A program made the position numbers and the translations under genes. Below are positions 25,754 through 38,390 of a DNA stretch of 64,000 nucleotides, piece after piece. The notes beneath the pieces are model-generated. The model did not search any database. It saw nothing but the letters and a program-made list of their open reading frames with translations, and was not told the origin of the DNA. The stretch is taken from the NCBI RefSeq assembly GCF_001905145.1, contig NZ_LWLB01000003.1, forward strand, positions 124,001-188,000. Reading direction: 5' to 3'. How positions within the stretch are numbered: the stretch's first letter is position 1; each line of letters starts with the position of its first letter. The stretch is from Nocardiopsis sp. TSRI0078. GTDB taxonomy: Bacteria; Actinomycetota; Actinomycetes; Streptosporangiales; Streptosporangiaceae.

Positions 25754-26647
25754 ATGCAGCTCGGAATGATCGGACTCGGCAAGATGGGCGGCAACATGGC
25801 CGCCCGCCTGCGGGACAAGGGCCACGAGGTCGTCGGCTACGACGCCTTCTCCGAGGAGCGCGACGTCGACACCCTGGCCGCGCTGGTCGACCGCCTGGCC
25901 GCCCCCCGGGTGGTCTGGGTCATGGTCCCCGCGGGCGACCCCACGGCCTCGACCGTCGCGGAGCTGGGCGGCCTCCTGTCCGAGGGCGACCTCGTCATCG
26001 AGGGCGGCAACTCCCACTACGCGGACGACCGCGTCCGCGCCGAGGAGCTGGCGGCCAAGGGGATCGGCTACCTCGACGCCGGTGTCAGCGGCGGGGTCTG
26101 GGGCCGCGCGAACGGCTACGGCATCATGGTCGGCGGCTCGGAGGAGGACGTCGAGCGGGCCCGTCCCGTCTTCGAGTCCCTGACCCCCGACGAGGGCGGC
26201 GGTTTCGTCCACGCCGGCCGGGTCGGTGCGGGTCACTTCGTCAAGATGGTCCACAACGGCATCGAGTACGGCATGATGCAGGCCTTCGGCGAGGGCTACG
26301 AGCTCATGGTCGCCTCCGGCCTGGTGGACAACGTCCCCGGCACGTTCGAGAGCTGGCGCGAGGGCACCGTGGTGCGCTCCTGGCTGCTCGACCTGCTCTC
26401 GCGGGCCCTGGAGGAGGACCCGGAGCTGTCCCGGCTGCGCGGTTACGCCGAGGACTCCGGTGAGGGCCGCTGGACCGTCCAGGCCGCCGTGGACCACGCC
26501 GTCCCGGCACCCGCGATCACCGCCTCGCTCTACGCCCGGTTCGCCTCCCGCCAGGACGACAGCCCGGCCATGAAGGTCGTGGCGGCCCTGCGCAACCAGT
26601 TCGGCGGGCACGCCGTGACCAAGGCTGAGGACTCCGACGACGCCTGA
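25754..26647 (+). CDS. gnd: 6-phosphogluconate dehydrogenase, short decarboxylating type
   Basis: 297 residues, the short (YqeC-like) form of the enzyme that oxidises 6-phosphogluconate to ribulose 5-phosphate and CO2. The N-terminal Rossmann motif is MIGLGKMGGNMAARLRDKG. The next landmarks are VMVPAGDPT, the substrate loop DAGVSGGVWGRANGYGIMVG, and the catalytic Lys segment GHFVKMVHNGIEYGMMQAF. The mainly helical C-terminal domain is short. ATG 25754 with AAGGGGAGCA upstream. Its place between dnaN and recF is a signature of Streptomyces/Nocardiopsis-type chromosomes. Cofactor preference (NAD or NADP) is not decided by eye. Confidence 0.93.
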   Translation: MQLGMIGLGKMGGNMAARLRDKGHEVVGYDAFSEERDVDTLAALVDRLAAPRVVWVMVPAGDPTASTVAELGGLLSEGDLVIEGGNSHYADDRVRAEELAAKGIGYLDAGVSGGVWGRANGYGIMVGGSEEDVERARPVFESLTPDEGGGFVHAGRVGAGHFVKMVHNGIEYGMMQAFGEGYELMVASGLVDNVPGTFESWREGTVVRSWLLDLLSRALEEDPELSRLRGYAEDSGEGRWTVQAAVDHAVPAPAITASLYARFASRQDDSPAMKVVAALRNQFGGHAVTKAEDSDDA

Positions 26648-26673
26648 GGCGCGCTCCCGACCTCGATCTCCCT

Positions 26674-26705
26674 CCCGGGGACGAGCCCGACGGGCCGTCC
26701 CCGGG
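26674..26705 (+). terminator. hairpin after gnd
   Basis: CCCGGGGACG pairs with CGTCCCCGGG, with a further GCCCG/CGGGC inner stem, 26 bases past the gnd stop. The tail is C-rich, so strength is uncertain. Confidence 0.55.
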
Positions 26706-26752
26706 CCCCTTCCCCCGCCCGTTTCCGCGCCACCGCCCAGGAGGAAGGCCGG

Positions 26753-27886
26753 ATGTACGTATCCCACCTGCAACTGGCCGACTTCCGGTCCTACGCCGAG
26801 GCCCTGCTGGAGCTGGGCCCCGGCGTGAGCGTCTTCGTCGGCGCCAACGGCCAGGGCAAGACCAACCTGGTCGAGGCGATCGGCTACGTGGCCACCCTCG
26901 GCAGCCACCGGGTCGCCTCCGACACCCCGCTGGTCCGCCAGGGCGCGCCGCGCGCCATCGTCCGGGCCAAGGTCGTGCGCGACGAGAGGTCCATGGTGGT
27001 GGACCTGGAGCTCAACCCCGGGCGCGCCAACCGCGCCCGGATCAACCAGGCGCCCGCCGGGCGCCCGCGCGAGGTCCTGGGGATCCTGCGCACCGTGCTG
27101 TTCGCGCCCGAGGACCTCGCCCTGGTCAAGGGCGACCCCGGTGAGCGGCGCCGCTTCCTGGACGACCTGCTGGTGGCGCGAGCCCCCCGGATGGCGGGTG
27201 TGCGGTCGGACTACGACCGGGTGCTCAAGCAGCGCAACGCCCTGCTCAAGTCGGCCTCCGCCCAGATGTTCAAGCAGCGTTCGGCGCCCGACCTGAGCAC
27301 GCTGGAGGTGTGGGGCGACCACCTGGCCGAGACGGGCGCGGAGCTGCTGGCCGCTCGGCTGGAGCTGGTGGAGGAGCTGCGTCCGCGGATCGCCGGGGCC
27401 TACGCCGGACTGACCGACTCCGGCGGTCCGGCCGTCCCCCGCTACCGGAGCGGGGCGGTCCCGGAGGGGGTGGAGCCGCCGACCGGCCGTCCACAGCTTG
27501 TGGAGACGCTGCGCACCGCCATGGCCGAGGCGCGGGACCGCGAGCTCCAGCGGGGGGTCAGCCTGGTGGGGCCGCACCGCGACGATCTGCACCTGGAGCT
27601 GGGCGACCTGCCCGCCAAGGGATACGCGAGCCAGGGCGAGTCCTGGTCGTACGCGCTCTCGCTCAAGCTGGCCGCCTTCGAACTGCTGCGGTCCGACGGT
27701 GACGACCCGGTGCTGATCCTGGACGACGTGTTCGCCGAACTCGACACAGAGCGCCGCCGCAGGCTGGCCGAGCGGGTGCGCGACGCCGAGCAGGTCCTGG
27801 TGACCGCCGCCGTCCCCGAGGACATCCCCGAGGAGCTGGACGGGGTGCGGTTCGACGTGCACGAGGGAGGCGTCAAGGGTGAGTGA
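26753..27886 (+). CDS. recF: DNA replication and repair protein RecF
   Basis: 377-residue SMC-like ATPase that loads RecA at gaps with RecO/RecR. Walker A is [20 protein letters not shown], the ABC-type signature region is [17 protein letters not shown], and Walker B is [20 protein letters not shown]. It begins [20 protein letters not shown], the usual RecF opening. ATG 26753 with AGGAGGAAGG upstream. The downstream DUF721 gene overlaps its last codons, so both are translated together. Confidence 0.95.
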   Translation: MYVSHLQLADFRSYAEALLELGPGVSVFVGANGQGKTNLVEAIGYVATLGSHRVASDTPLVRQGAPRAIVRAKVVRDERSMVVDLELNPGRANRARINQAPAGRPREVLGILRTVLFAPEDLALVKGDPGERRRFLDDLLVARAPRMAGVRSDYDRVLKQRNALLKSASAQMFKQRSAPDLSTLEVWGDHLAETGAELLAARLELVEELRPRIAGAYAGLTDSGGPAVPRYRSGAVPEGVEPPTGRPQLVETLRTAMAEARDRELQRGVSLVGPHRDDLHLELGDLPAKGYASQGESWSYALSLKLAAFELLRSDGDDPVLILDDVFAELDTERRRRLAERVRDAEQVLVTAAVPEDIPEELDGVRFDVHEGGVKGE

Positions 27887-28466
27887 GCGCCATCCACACC
27901 CTGTGGACCGCGGTCCGGCGCCGGGCCTCGCGGGCCCCGGCGGGCTCCGTCCACAGCCTGTGGACGGAGCCCGCCGTCTGGACGGGGCGCGCCGCCCCCC
28001 CGAGCCCGAGCCGCAGGCTCCGCCGGTCCCCGCTCCTGCGGCCGCGTCCGGGGCGGACCTCGCCCGCCAGGCGCTGGCGCGCGCCAGGGCCGAGGCCAGG
28101 GACCGGGGCGCGGTGCCCCGCGGCGCCCCCCGCGCGCGGCGGCGTGGCCGACTGCGGTCACGCAACGAGCCCCAGATGTTCGGCGAGGCCGTGCGTACGT
28201 GGCTGATCGAGCACGGCTGGCAGGAGCAGGTGGCCGTCGGAGGAGTGTTCGGCCGCTGGGCCGACATCGTGGGCGACTTCAACGCCGAGCACCTCCGTCC
28301 GGAGAGTTATTCGGAGGGCGAGCTGGTCGTGGTGGCCGATTCCCCGACGATGGCGGCTCACGCACGAGCGATGGTGCGTGACCTGATGCGTCGGCTGAAC
28401 GAGGAACTGGGCGACGGAACGGTGGTGGCCATCAAGGTCCGCGGGCCCGGTTTCCGGCGCCGCTGA
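27879..28466 (+). CDS. DUF721 protein (Rv0004/SCO3875 type)
   Basis: 195 residues; GTG 27879 overlaps the recF stop by eight bases. The first about 80 residues are Pro/Arg/Ala-rich and low in complexity. They contain the near-repeats HPVDRG and PQPVDGAR, whose codons read as TGTGGAC/GTCCACAG words like DnaA boxes. The conserved DUF721 domain covers about 95-190 ([20 protein letters not shown], then [39 protein letters not shown]). The gene family is fixed between recF and gyrB in actinobacteria; a nucleic-acid-related role is suspected but unproven. Confidence 0.88.
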   Translation: MSERHPHPVDRGPAPGLAGPGGLRPQPVDGARRLDGARRPPEPEPQAPPVPAPAAASGADLARQALARARAEARDRGAVPRGAPRARRRGRLRSRNEPQMFGEAVRTWLIEHGWQEQVAVGGVFGRWADIVGDFNAEHLRPESYSEGELVVVADSPTMAAHARAMVRDLMRRLNEELGDGTVVAIKVRGPGFRRR

Positions 28467-30882
<2,416 letters not shown>

Positions 30883-30955
30883 AGGGACCCCGCGTCCGGG
30901 GACTCCCGGACGGTGAACCACGTTCAAGCAAGCTTCGAAGAAGGGATCGACATCC

Positions 30956-33541
<2,586 letters not shown>

Positions 33542-33563
33542 ACTTCGCGTTAGGCCCCATAAG

Positions 33564-33598
33564 GTCCGCGGGGTTCGATACTGGTGAACCCCGCGGAC
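33564..33598 (+). terminator. hairpin after gyrA
   Basis: Perfect 13-bp stem (GTCCGCGGGGTTC and its complement) with a nine-base loop, 23 bases after the gyrA stop and before the DUF3566 gene. It has no T-run and may be a partial terminator or 3' end stabiliser. Confidence 0.6.
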
Positions 33599-33650
33599 AC
33601 CGGTAGTGCCAATCACCCGTTCTCAACGAAAGCCCAGCGGTAACGTTTCT

Positions 33651-34448
33651 ATGTCTGACAACCAGCGGAACACCACCACGAACGAATCCGACCCGGACAC
33701 GGCGGGGTCCGCCGGGGGCGGGGACGTGGAGACGGCCGAGAAGGACACGGTGGAGGCGGGGGCCGCCGTGACCGCCGAGGCCGACGAGGCGTCCGGCCAG
33801 AAGGACGCCGCCGAGGCCGGAAAGGCCTCCGGCGAGGAGGACACCACCGAGGCCGAGGAGAAGGCCTCCGAGAGGGAGAGCGCCGCCGAGGCCGACGAAG
33901 CCTCCGGCAGTGAGGACGCCGTCGGAACGGCGGACGAGCAGCCCTCGGTGCCCGCCGGACCGGACGTGGCGGAGGACCGTGCCGAAGCGGGGGGAACGCC
34001 AGTGTCCGAATCGAAGTCCTCGGTGCCGGAGAGCCCGAGCGGCCCGAGCGCCGTGAAGGCGAGTCTGTCCAGCCGGAAGGCGCACCTGACGGTCTCCCGA
34101 GTGGAGCCCTGGTCGGTGATGAAGTTCAGCTTCGTCGTCTCCCTGGTGTGCTTCATCGTCCTGTTCGTGGCGGTCGCGGTGATCTACGCGACGCTGTCGA
34201 TGCTGGGCGTCTTCGACGAGCTCACCAACATGATGAACGCGCTCCTGGAGGGTGACGGCGCCGAGGACGACCTCGGCCTCAACCCGGCCGCCTGGTTCTC
34301 ACCGGGGCGCGTGCTGGGCTACACCGGTGTGGTCGGCGCGCTGAACATCGTGCTGATCACCGCGCTCTCCACGGTGGGGGCGATGCTGTACAACCTGGTC
34401 GCCGACCTGGTCGGCGGCGTCGACGTGACGCTGTCCGAGGCCGAGTAG
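33651..34448 (+). CDS. DUF3566 membrane protein (Rv0007 type)
   Basis: About 265 residues from ATG 33651 (MSDNQRNTTTNESDPD). A GTG 45 bases upstream is possible, but the ATG begins the acidic tail cleanly. Residues 1-135 are a highly acidic Glu/Ala/Asp-rich, repeat-like disordered tail. The DUF3566 domain follows, with VSRVEPWSVMKFSFVVSLVC and helix LFVAVAVIYATLSMLGV, a loop, and a second helix VVGALNIVLITALSTVGAML. The gene always follows gyrA in actinobacteria; its function is unknown, and a link to envelope or division is only inferred from location. Confidence 0.88.
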   Translation: MSDNQRNTTTNESDPDTAGSAGGGDVETAEKDTVEAGAAVTAEADEASGQKDAAEAGKASGEEDTTEAEEKASERESAAEADEASGSEDAVGTADEQPSVPAGPDVAEDRAEAGGTPVSESKSSVPESPSGPSAVKASLSSRKAHLTVSRVEPWSVMKFSFVVSLVCFIVLFVAVAVIYATLSMLGVFDELTNMMNALLEGDGAEDDLGLNPAAWFSPGRVLGYTGVVGALNIVLITALSTVGAMLYNLVADLVGGVDVTLSEAE

Positions 34449-34456
34449 CACCGGTC

Positions 34457-34496
34457 GCGGGGCCCGGGCCGGCACACCCGCCGACCCGGGCCCCGC
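34457..34496 (+). terminator. hairpin after DUF3566 gene
   Basis: GCGGGGCCCGGG pairs perfectly with CCCGGGCCCCGC across a 16-base loop, starting nine bases after the stop. Confidence 0.65.
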
Positions 34497-34645
34497 GTGT
34501 GCGCGGGCCCGTCCCGAGCACTCCCGTACGGGGGTAAAATGGGAGGTGAAGAGGGACGCGCCGGCCGCGTCCCGTCTCACTGTCCGCCTCCCGGCGGCCG
34601 GTTCGCCCCGGTCCTGCGGATGCGGTAGAGTTCCACTCGGAACGA

Positions 34646-34719
34646 GGGCGTATAGCTCAGTCGGTTAGAGCGCATCCCTGATAAGGATGAGGCCCCAGGT
34701 TCAAGTCCTGGTACGCCCA
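34646..34719 (+). tRNA. ileT: tRNA-Ile (GAT anticodon)
   Basis: 74-base cloverleaf. The acceptor GGGCGTA pairs with TACGCCC, and the D arm reads GCTCAGTCGGTTAGAGC. The anticodon stem TCCCT...AGGGA-like holds anticodon GAT, and the T arm GGTTCAAGTCC follows. Discriminator A; CCA is not encoded. Its position after gyrA-DUF3566 is conserved in actinobacteria. A TAAAAT at 34535-34540 and TAGAGT at 34626-34631 are candidate -10 elements. No tRNA-Ala follows. Confidence 0.97.
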
Positions 34720-34737
34720 CACAGTCTGTGCGGTTCG

Positions 34738-34780
34738 GAGCCTTGCTTCTCCACTCGGAGAGCAGGGCTCTTCTTCTTGC
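34738..34780 (+). terminator. terminator after tRNA-Ile
   Basis: A 14-bp stem with one bulge and a G-T pair (34738-34752 with 34757-34770), four-base loop ACTC, then TTCTTCTT. It starts 18 bases past the tRNA. Confidence 0.8.
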
Positions 34781-34793
34781 GCCCTCTCCCGGC

Positions 34794-34842
34794 TGTGGAC
34801 AAGGGGACGAGTCTCCAAAGCCACAGGTCGCGATGTCGACAC
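34794..34842 (-). repeat. GTCGAC dispersed repeat, loose copy (R7)
   Basis: The minus strand reads GTGTCGACATCGCGACCTGT, then GACTCGTCCCCTTGTCCACAG, sharing several words with R2, R3 and R10. It starts right after the tRNA terminator and includes a perfect DnaA box (TGTGGACAA, 34794-34802). The remainder of the 344-base gap to 35063 holds R8 and nothing else recognisable. Confidence 0.5.
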
Positions 34843-34950
34843 CGGGCGAAGACGCACGACGTCGCACGCACGAGGATCCGTACCGGCGACGGACGTGCCC
34901 GCCGCGGGTCCGGGTGCGGTCGCCGCGCGTCGACGGGGTCAGGCGCCATC

Positions 34951-34973
34951 GAGACGAATCATCATGTCGACAC
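34951..34973 (-). repeat. GTCGAC dispersed repeat fragment (R8)
   Basis: The minus strand reads GTGTCGACATGATGATTCGTC, a short partial copy (GTGTCGACATG plus a GATTCGTC variant of GACTCGTC). Confidence 0.4.
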
Positions 34974-35063
34974 CACCGTCCGCGTCCGCGACCTCCGTCG
35001 GCGGGCGCGGGAGCGGCCCCCGCCCGGGGTGGGCGGAGGCCGCCGTGTCCGTCCGTGCACCCG

Positions 35064-35657
35064 TTACTGGTGCGGTTCGACCGTGTACCTGGGCACGGCC
35101 ACCTCGGGGTTGGCGCAGGCGGTGTCCCCGCCGCCGGTGGGGACGTGGACCGGGGCCTCGGCGATGTAGAGCGACACCTCGATGCCCGTCACGGGCGCGG
35201 GCTCGCACACCCGCGGGTCGTAGTTGCCCGGGTTGGGCTGGGCCACGGTCAGCAGCGCGGTTCCTCCCGGATCCACGGTGAACGATCCGCCCCCGCCCTC
35301 GCGCTCGGCCCAGGCGCCGACACGCTCGCCCTCGGCGTCCACCCAGCTCAGACTGGCGTGCCGGTAGAGGTTGCACGGCTCCTGCGCGGGGGTGTCCCCC
35401 TCGCCGGTCCGCGTCATGGTGAACTCGATGTAGGCGGTGCCCGCGGCGGCCCGCCGCTCGTTCTCGACGATCGCGAAGTCCGACACGGTGCAGTCGCGCA
35501 TCGACTCCTGCGCGGCGGCGGAGGCGGGGGCGGCGGTGACCATCGGTCCGCAGGCCAGTGCGACCGCGGCGGCGACCGCCGCGCCCCTGGCGCGGGTGCG
35601 GCCGGCGGCCGGTTCCCCAAAGGCGCGGGCGTCGTTTCCGTACCACGTCATGTCCAT
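35064..35657 (-). CDS. secreted DUF4232 protein
   Basis: 197 residues; ATG 35655-35657 with AAGGGAGATC upstream. An Arg-containing N-terminus leads to the hydrophobic signal AAVAAAVALACGPMVTAAPASA, and cleavage is likely after ASA. The mature part is a DUF4232-like beta domain with four Cys (RDCTVSDFAIV, EPCNLYRHASLSW, RVCEPAPV, TACANPEV) that probably form two disulfides. It contains the family's small-residue pattern near AYIEFTMTRTG. No lipobox was seen, so it is secreted rather than a lipoprotein. The function of DUF4232 proteins is unknown. It is divergent from the cold-shock gene. Confidence 0.85.
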   Translation of the reverse strand: MDMTWYGNDARAFGEPAAGRTRARGAAVAAAVALACGPMVTAAPASAAAQESMRDCTVSDFAIVENERRAAAGTAYIEFTMTRTGEGDTPAQEPCNLYRHASLSWVDAEGERVGAWAEREGGGGSFTVDPGGTALLTVAQPNPGNYDPRVCEPAPVTGIEVSLYIAEAPVHVPTGGGDTACANPEVAVPRYTVEPHQ

Positions 35658-36029
35658 CGGATCTCCCTTGTTCGCGGTGGCCGTCCACCCAGTGCGATCG
35701 ATCGGTGACCGGGACGGGCCAGTTGGGAGGTGGGACGCCCACCCGGGGTAAGGCGTTCACCAAGAGCCGCTCTGCATCGGTTCGGGACGGGGCCGCGAGG
35801 GCGGGCCGGGGAGGGTGACGGTCGACACGGTACGGTGATTCGCTGTCCGCGGGGTAACTCCTGTGATACGTTCAAAAGAGTTGCAGTCGTGGTTCCCGCT
35901 TGACTTTTGTGTCGGCCGGCTTCGTAGTCGGACCTTCTCCATCGTTATCACCACTCGGGAAATCATCGCAGTGGCGTTGGAAAACCCGCACAGGGCGGAA
36001 TTTTCCATACTGATGTGAGGAAAGTCATT
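35658..36029. other. divergent region upstream of cspA with long leader
   Basis: 372 bases without a gene. A TTGACT at 35900-35905 with TAGTCG 19 bases on is a candidate cspA promoter, giving an about 90-base leader. The AT content rises (TCGTTATCACC, GGAATTTTCC), as in cold-shock leaders that fold in a temperature-dependent way. The promoter of the DUF4232 gene is also expected here. Confidence 0.5.
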
Positions 36030-36233
36030 ATGACTACTGGCACCGTCAAGTGGTTCAACAGCGAAAAGGGCTTCGGCTTCATCGAGCAGGACGGCGGCGG
36101 CGCCGACGTCTTCGCCCACTACTCCAACATCGAGTCCTCCGGTTACCGTGAGCTCGCCGAGGGTCAGGCCGTGCAGTTCCAGGCCACCCAGGGCCCCAAG
36201 GGTCTCCAGGCCGAGAACATCACGGTCATCTAG
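36030..36233 (+). CDS. cspA: cold-shock protein, CspA family
   Basis: 67-residue single-stranded nucleic-acid chaperone. It begins [20 protein letters not shown] with RNP1 KGFGFIE, then RNP2 DVFAHYS, and ends ENITVI. ATG 36030 has GAGGAAAG nine bases upstream; an in-frame GTG 15 bases earlier is inside the ribosome site and rejected. It lies 243 bases ahead of a DEAD-box RNA helicase gene on the same strand, a pairing that suggests a shared cold-response role. Confidence 0.96.
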   Translation: MTTGTVKWFNSEKGFGFIEQDGGGADVFAHYSNIESSGYRELAEGQAVQFQATQGPKGLQAENITVI

Positions 36234-36476
36234 GAGCTTTGCTCCGTCGGACGGGGGCCGCTCTTCGTGAGCCGTGCCCTCGTCCGGTTCTTTGCTTGTT
36301 ATTTTCCGGCTCGGTTTCTGGCCGTCGTCTGTTCCGACTGGCACCAGCCTTCCGCGACCCGCAGCACTCATTTACGCGTGCGGGCCGTGGACCACCGTCT
36401 TCTTGGTGCGTCACACGCGTCCTCAGAGCCTGAACAAGGCCACCACGCGTCGGGCGCTGCCCGCGAAAGGTTTTAC

Positions 36477-37895
36477 ATGCGTGCACCCAGCGGTTCCCGA
36501 AAAGGGCATAACCGTGAAAAGCACACCGGCCGCCCCGGCGCCGGCCGCCCCGGCAACCGCCGCGGCCCCTCCCCCCGGTCCTCCCGACCGGCATCCTCCT
36601 ACCGTGAGTTCGCTCCCCCGGTGTCCACGACCCCGGGCCTGCCCCCGGTCGGCAGCTTCTCCGAGCTGAACCTGCCCGCGCGGCTGCTCGAGGTTCTGGA
36701 GCGCCAGGGACTGAGCTCCCCCTCGGCCATCCAGGCCGAGACCCTCCCGAACTCGCTCGCGGGACGTGACGTCCTGGGGCGCAGCCAGACCGGCTCGGGA
36801 AAGACACTGGCCTTCGGCCTGCCCCTGCTCGCTCGCCTGGAGGGGAGGACCGCCCAGCCGGGGCGGCCGCTCGCCCTGGTGCTCGCACCGACACGTGAGC
36901 TCGCCCAGCAGGTCACCGAAGCCCTCACCCCCTACGCGCGTTCGGTACGGGTCCGTGTGACGACCGTGGTCGGCGGCATGTCCCTGTCCCGCCAGGCCCA
37001 GTCCCTGCGGCGCGGCACGGAGCTGGTCGTGGCCACCCCGGGACGCCTGCGCGACCTGGTGGAGCGGGGCGACTGCCGCCTGGACCAGGTGGGCACCACC
37101 GTGCTGGACGAGGCCGATCAGATGACCGACATGGGGTTCATGCCCCAGGTCACCGCGATCCTCCAGCAGATCCCCTCCGACGGCCAGCGCATGCTCTTCT
37201 CCGCGACGCTGGACCGCAACGTCGACACCCTGGTCCGACGCTTCCTGCACGACCCGGTCGTCCACTCCGTGGACCCCTCCGAGGGTGCGGTCTCCACCAT
37301 GGAGCACCACATCCTCCAGGTGACCCCCGCCGGCAAGCGCGACACCGCGACGCACATCGCCGCCCGGGACGGGCAGGTGATCATGTTCCTGGACACCAAG
37401 CGCGCCGTGGACTCCATGGCCAAGCACCTTCTCGCCAACGGCGTGAGGGCCGCCATCCTGCACGGCGGACGGTCGCAGCCGCAGCGCACGCGCACCCTCC
37501 AGCAGTTCAAGGACGGAACGGTCACCGCGCTGGTCGCGACCAACGTGGCGGCCCGAGGGATCCACGTGGACGGCCTCGACCTGGTGGTCAACATCGACCC
37601 CCCCGCCGACCACAAGGACTACCTGCACCGGGGCGGGCGTACGGCCCGGGCCGGCGCCTCGGGCAACGTGGTCACGCTCGTCCTGCCCCACGAGCGGCGG
37701 GGGATGATGCGGATGATGGACCAGGCCCGCATCGACGCCCACACCCTGAGCGTCAGCGCCGAGGACCCCGAGCTGGCTCGGGTGACGGGTGCGCGTACGC
37801 CCTCGGGCGTTCCGGCCACCCTCCCCGCCGAGCCCAAGGCGCGTACCCGTGCCTTCGGCTCCTCCACCCGGGGCAGGCGCCGCCCGCGCCGCTAG
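36477..37895 (+). CDS. DEAD-box ATP-dependent RNA helicase
   Basis: 472 residues from ATG 36477 (GAAAGG seven bases upstream); the frame is open further back but without conserved sequence. The first about 50 residues are basic and Gly/Arg/Pro-rich (RNA tail). Helicase motifs are in order: Q motif around LSSPSAIQAET, I SQTGSGKT, Ia PTRELAQQV, Ib VATPGRLRDLV, II DEADQM, III FSATLD, IV VIMFLDTKRA, V VATNVAARGIHVDG, VI YLHRGGRTARAG. Compact relative to CsdA/DeaD, with a short Arg-rich C-terminus. It probably unwinds structured RNA in the cold together with CspA. Confidence 0.93.
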   Translation: MRAPSGSRKGHNREKHTGRPGAGRPGNRRGPSPRSSRPASSYREFAPPVSTTPGLPPVGSFSELNLPARLLEVLERQGLSSPSAIQAETLPNSLAGRDVLGRSQTGSGKTLAFGLPLLARLEGRTAQPGRPLALVLAPTRELAQQVTEALTPYARSVRVRVTTVVGGMSLSRQAQSLRRGTELVVATPGRLRDLVERGDCRLDQVGTTVLDEADQMTDMGFMPQVTAILQQIPSDGQRMLFSATLDRNVDTLVRRFLHDPVVHSVDPSEGAVSTMEHHILQVTPAGKRDTATHIAARDGQVIMFLDTKRAVDSMAKHLLANGVRAAILHGGRSQPQRTRTLQQFKDGTVTALVATNVAARGIHVDGLDLVVNIDPPADHKDYLHRGGRTARAGASGNVVTLVLPHERRGMMRMMDQARIDAHTLSVSAEDPELARVTGARTPSGVPATLPAEPKARTRAFGSSTRGRRRPRR

Positions 37896-37906
37896 ACGTA
37901 GGGCCA

Positions 37907-37935
37907 CGGGGCCGCGCCTCTCGCGCGGCCCCGTC
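37907..37935 (+). terminator. first terminator after helicase gene
   Basis: ACGGGGCCGCGC pairs with GCGCGGCCCCGT across a five-base loop, 12 bases after the stop. Confidence 0.7.
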
Positions 37936-37944
37936 GTCTCCAGG

Positions 37945-37978
37945 GGGCCGGGACACGACACGTCGTGTCCCGGCCCCT
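37945..37978 (+). terminator. second terminator-like palindrome after helicase gene
   Basis: 16-bp arms (GGGGCCGGGACACGAC and complement) around a 2-base centre, followed by TTCGTCGTCTCC. Tandem with the hairpin ending 10 bases earlier. Confidence 0.6.
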
Positions 37979-38390
37979 TCGTCGTCTCCCCACGGGACCG
38001 GGGACGGCCGTCCGCACGAGGTTCCGGCGCCCGCGAGCGGCGCCCGTCCGCGTGCCGACTCGGCCGTATGTCGACTCGTCGACGCGTGGACATGTCGTCC
38101 GAGTCGGTGCCGGTCATGGCTGGTCAAGGGTCGTGGAACACCGACAGTGCCCCGAGCCTAACCGACCGTTCGGTCAGGACATAGCCGCCGAGCTGCGAAA
38201 AAACGGGACCCGGTGTAGAAAGTGCACTGGCTCACATGGCATGGTGTCCTGAGGCTCAGGCCGATGTCCCGCATTCCCCTCTTGCCATGCGTAGGGGGAC
38301 GGTGCGTGGCCACGCCGCCGTGGCCACCTACGGCCAGGAGCCTGCGAGCGGACCCCGACCCCCGGTCGGCAGAGAACATACGGAGCACCA
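37979..38390. other. region upstream of MFS gene
   Basis: About 410 bases without a gene. It holds dispersed repeat R9 (38055-38107) and an incomplete dyad GACCG-TT-CGGTC at 38164-38175 of the kind bound by TetR-family repressors. A stretch with GGCATGG/CCATGC arms lies around 38240-38290. The MFS promoter is presumably between 38110 and 38330. Confidence 0.5.
38055..38107. repeat. GTCGAC dispersed repeat with outer inverted arms (R9)
   Basis: Outer 9-bp arms CCGACTCGG (38055-38063) and CCGAGTCGG (38099-38107) enclose ATGTCGACTCGTCGACGCG and GGACATGTCGTCC. It follows the two helicase terminators. Confidence 0.65.

Noticed and set aside
24209..28282. 1357-codon open frame on the minus strand opposite dnaN-gnd-recF
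   Set aside because: It is antisense to three conserved genes, has repetitive high-GC composition and no recognisable domain; it is a shadow of third-position GC bias.
34646..34973. Integrated element at tRNA-Ile
   Set aside because: No integrase, no duplicated tRNA 3' end and no foreign genes follow; only the terminator and two short repeats.
38164..38175. TetR operator upstream of the MFS gene
   Set aside because: GACCG-TT-CGGTC has only 5-bp arms and no adjacent TetR gene; noted in the intergenic description but not called as a site.
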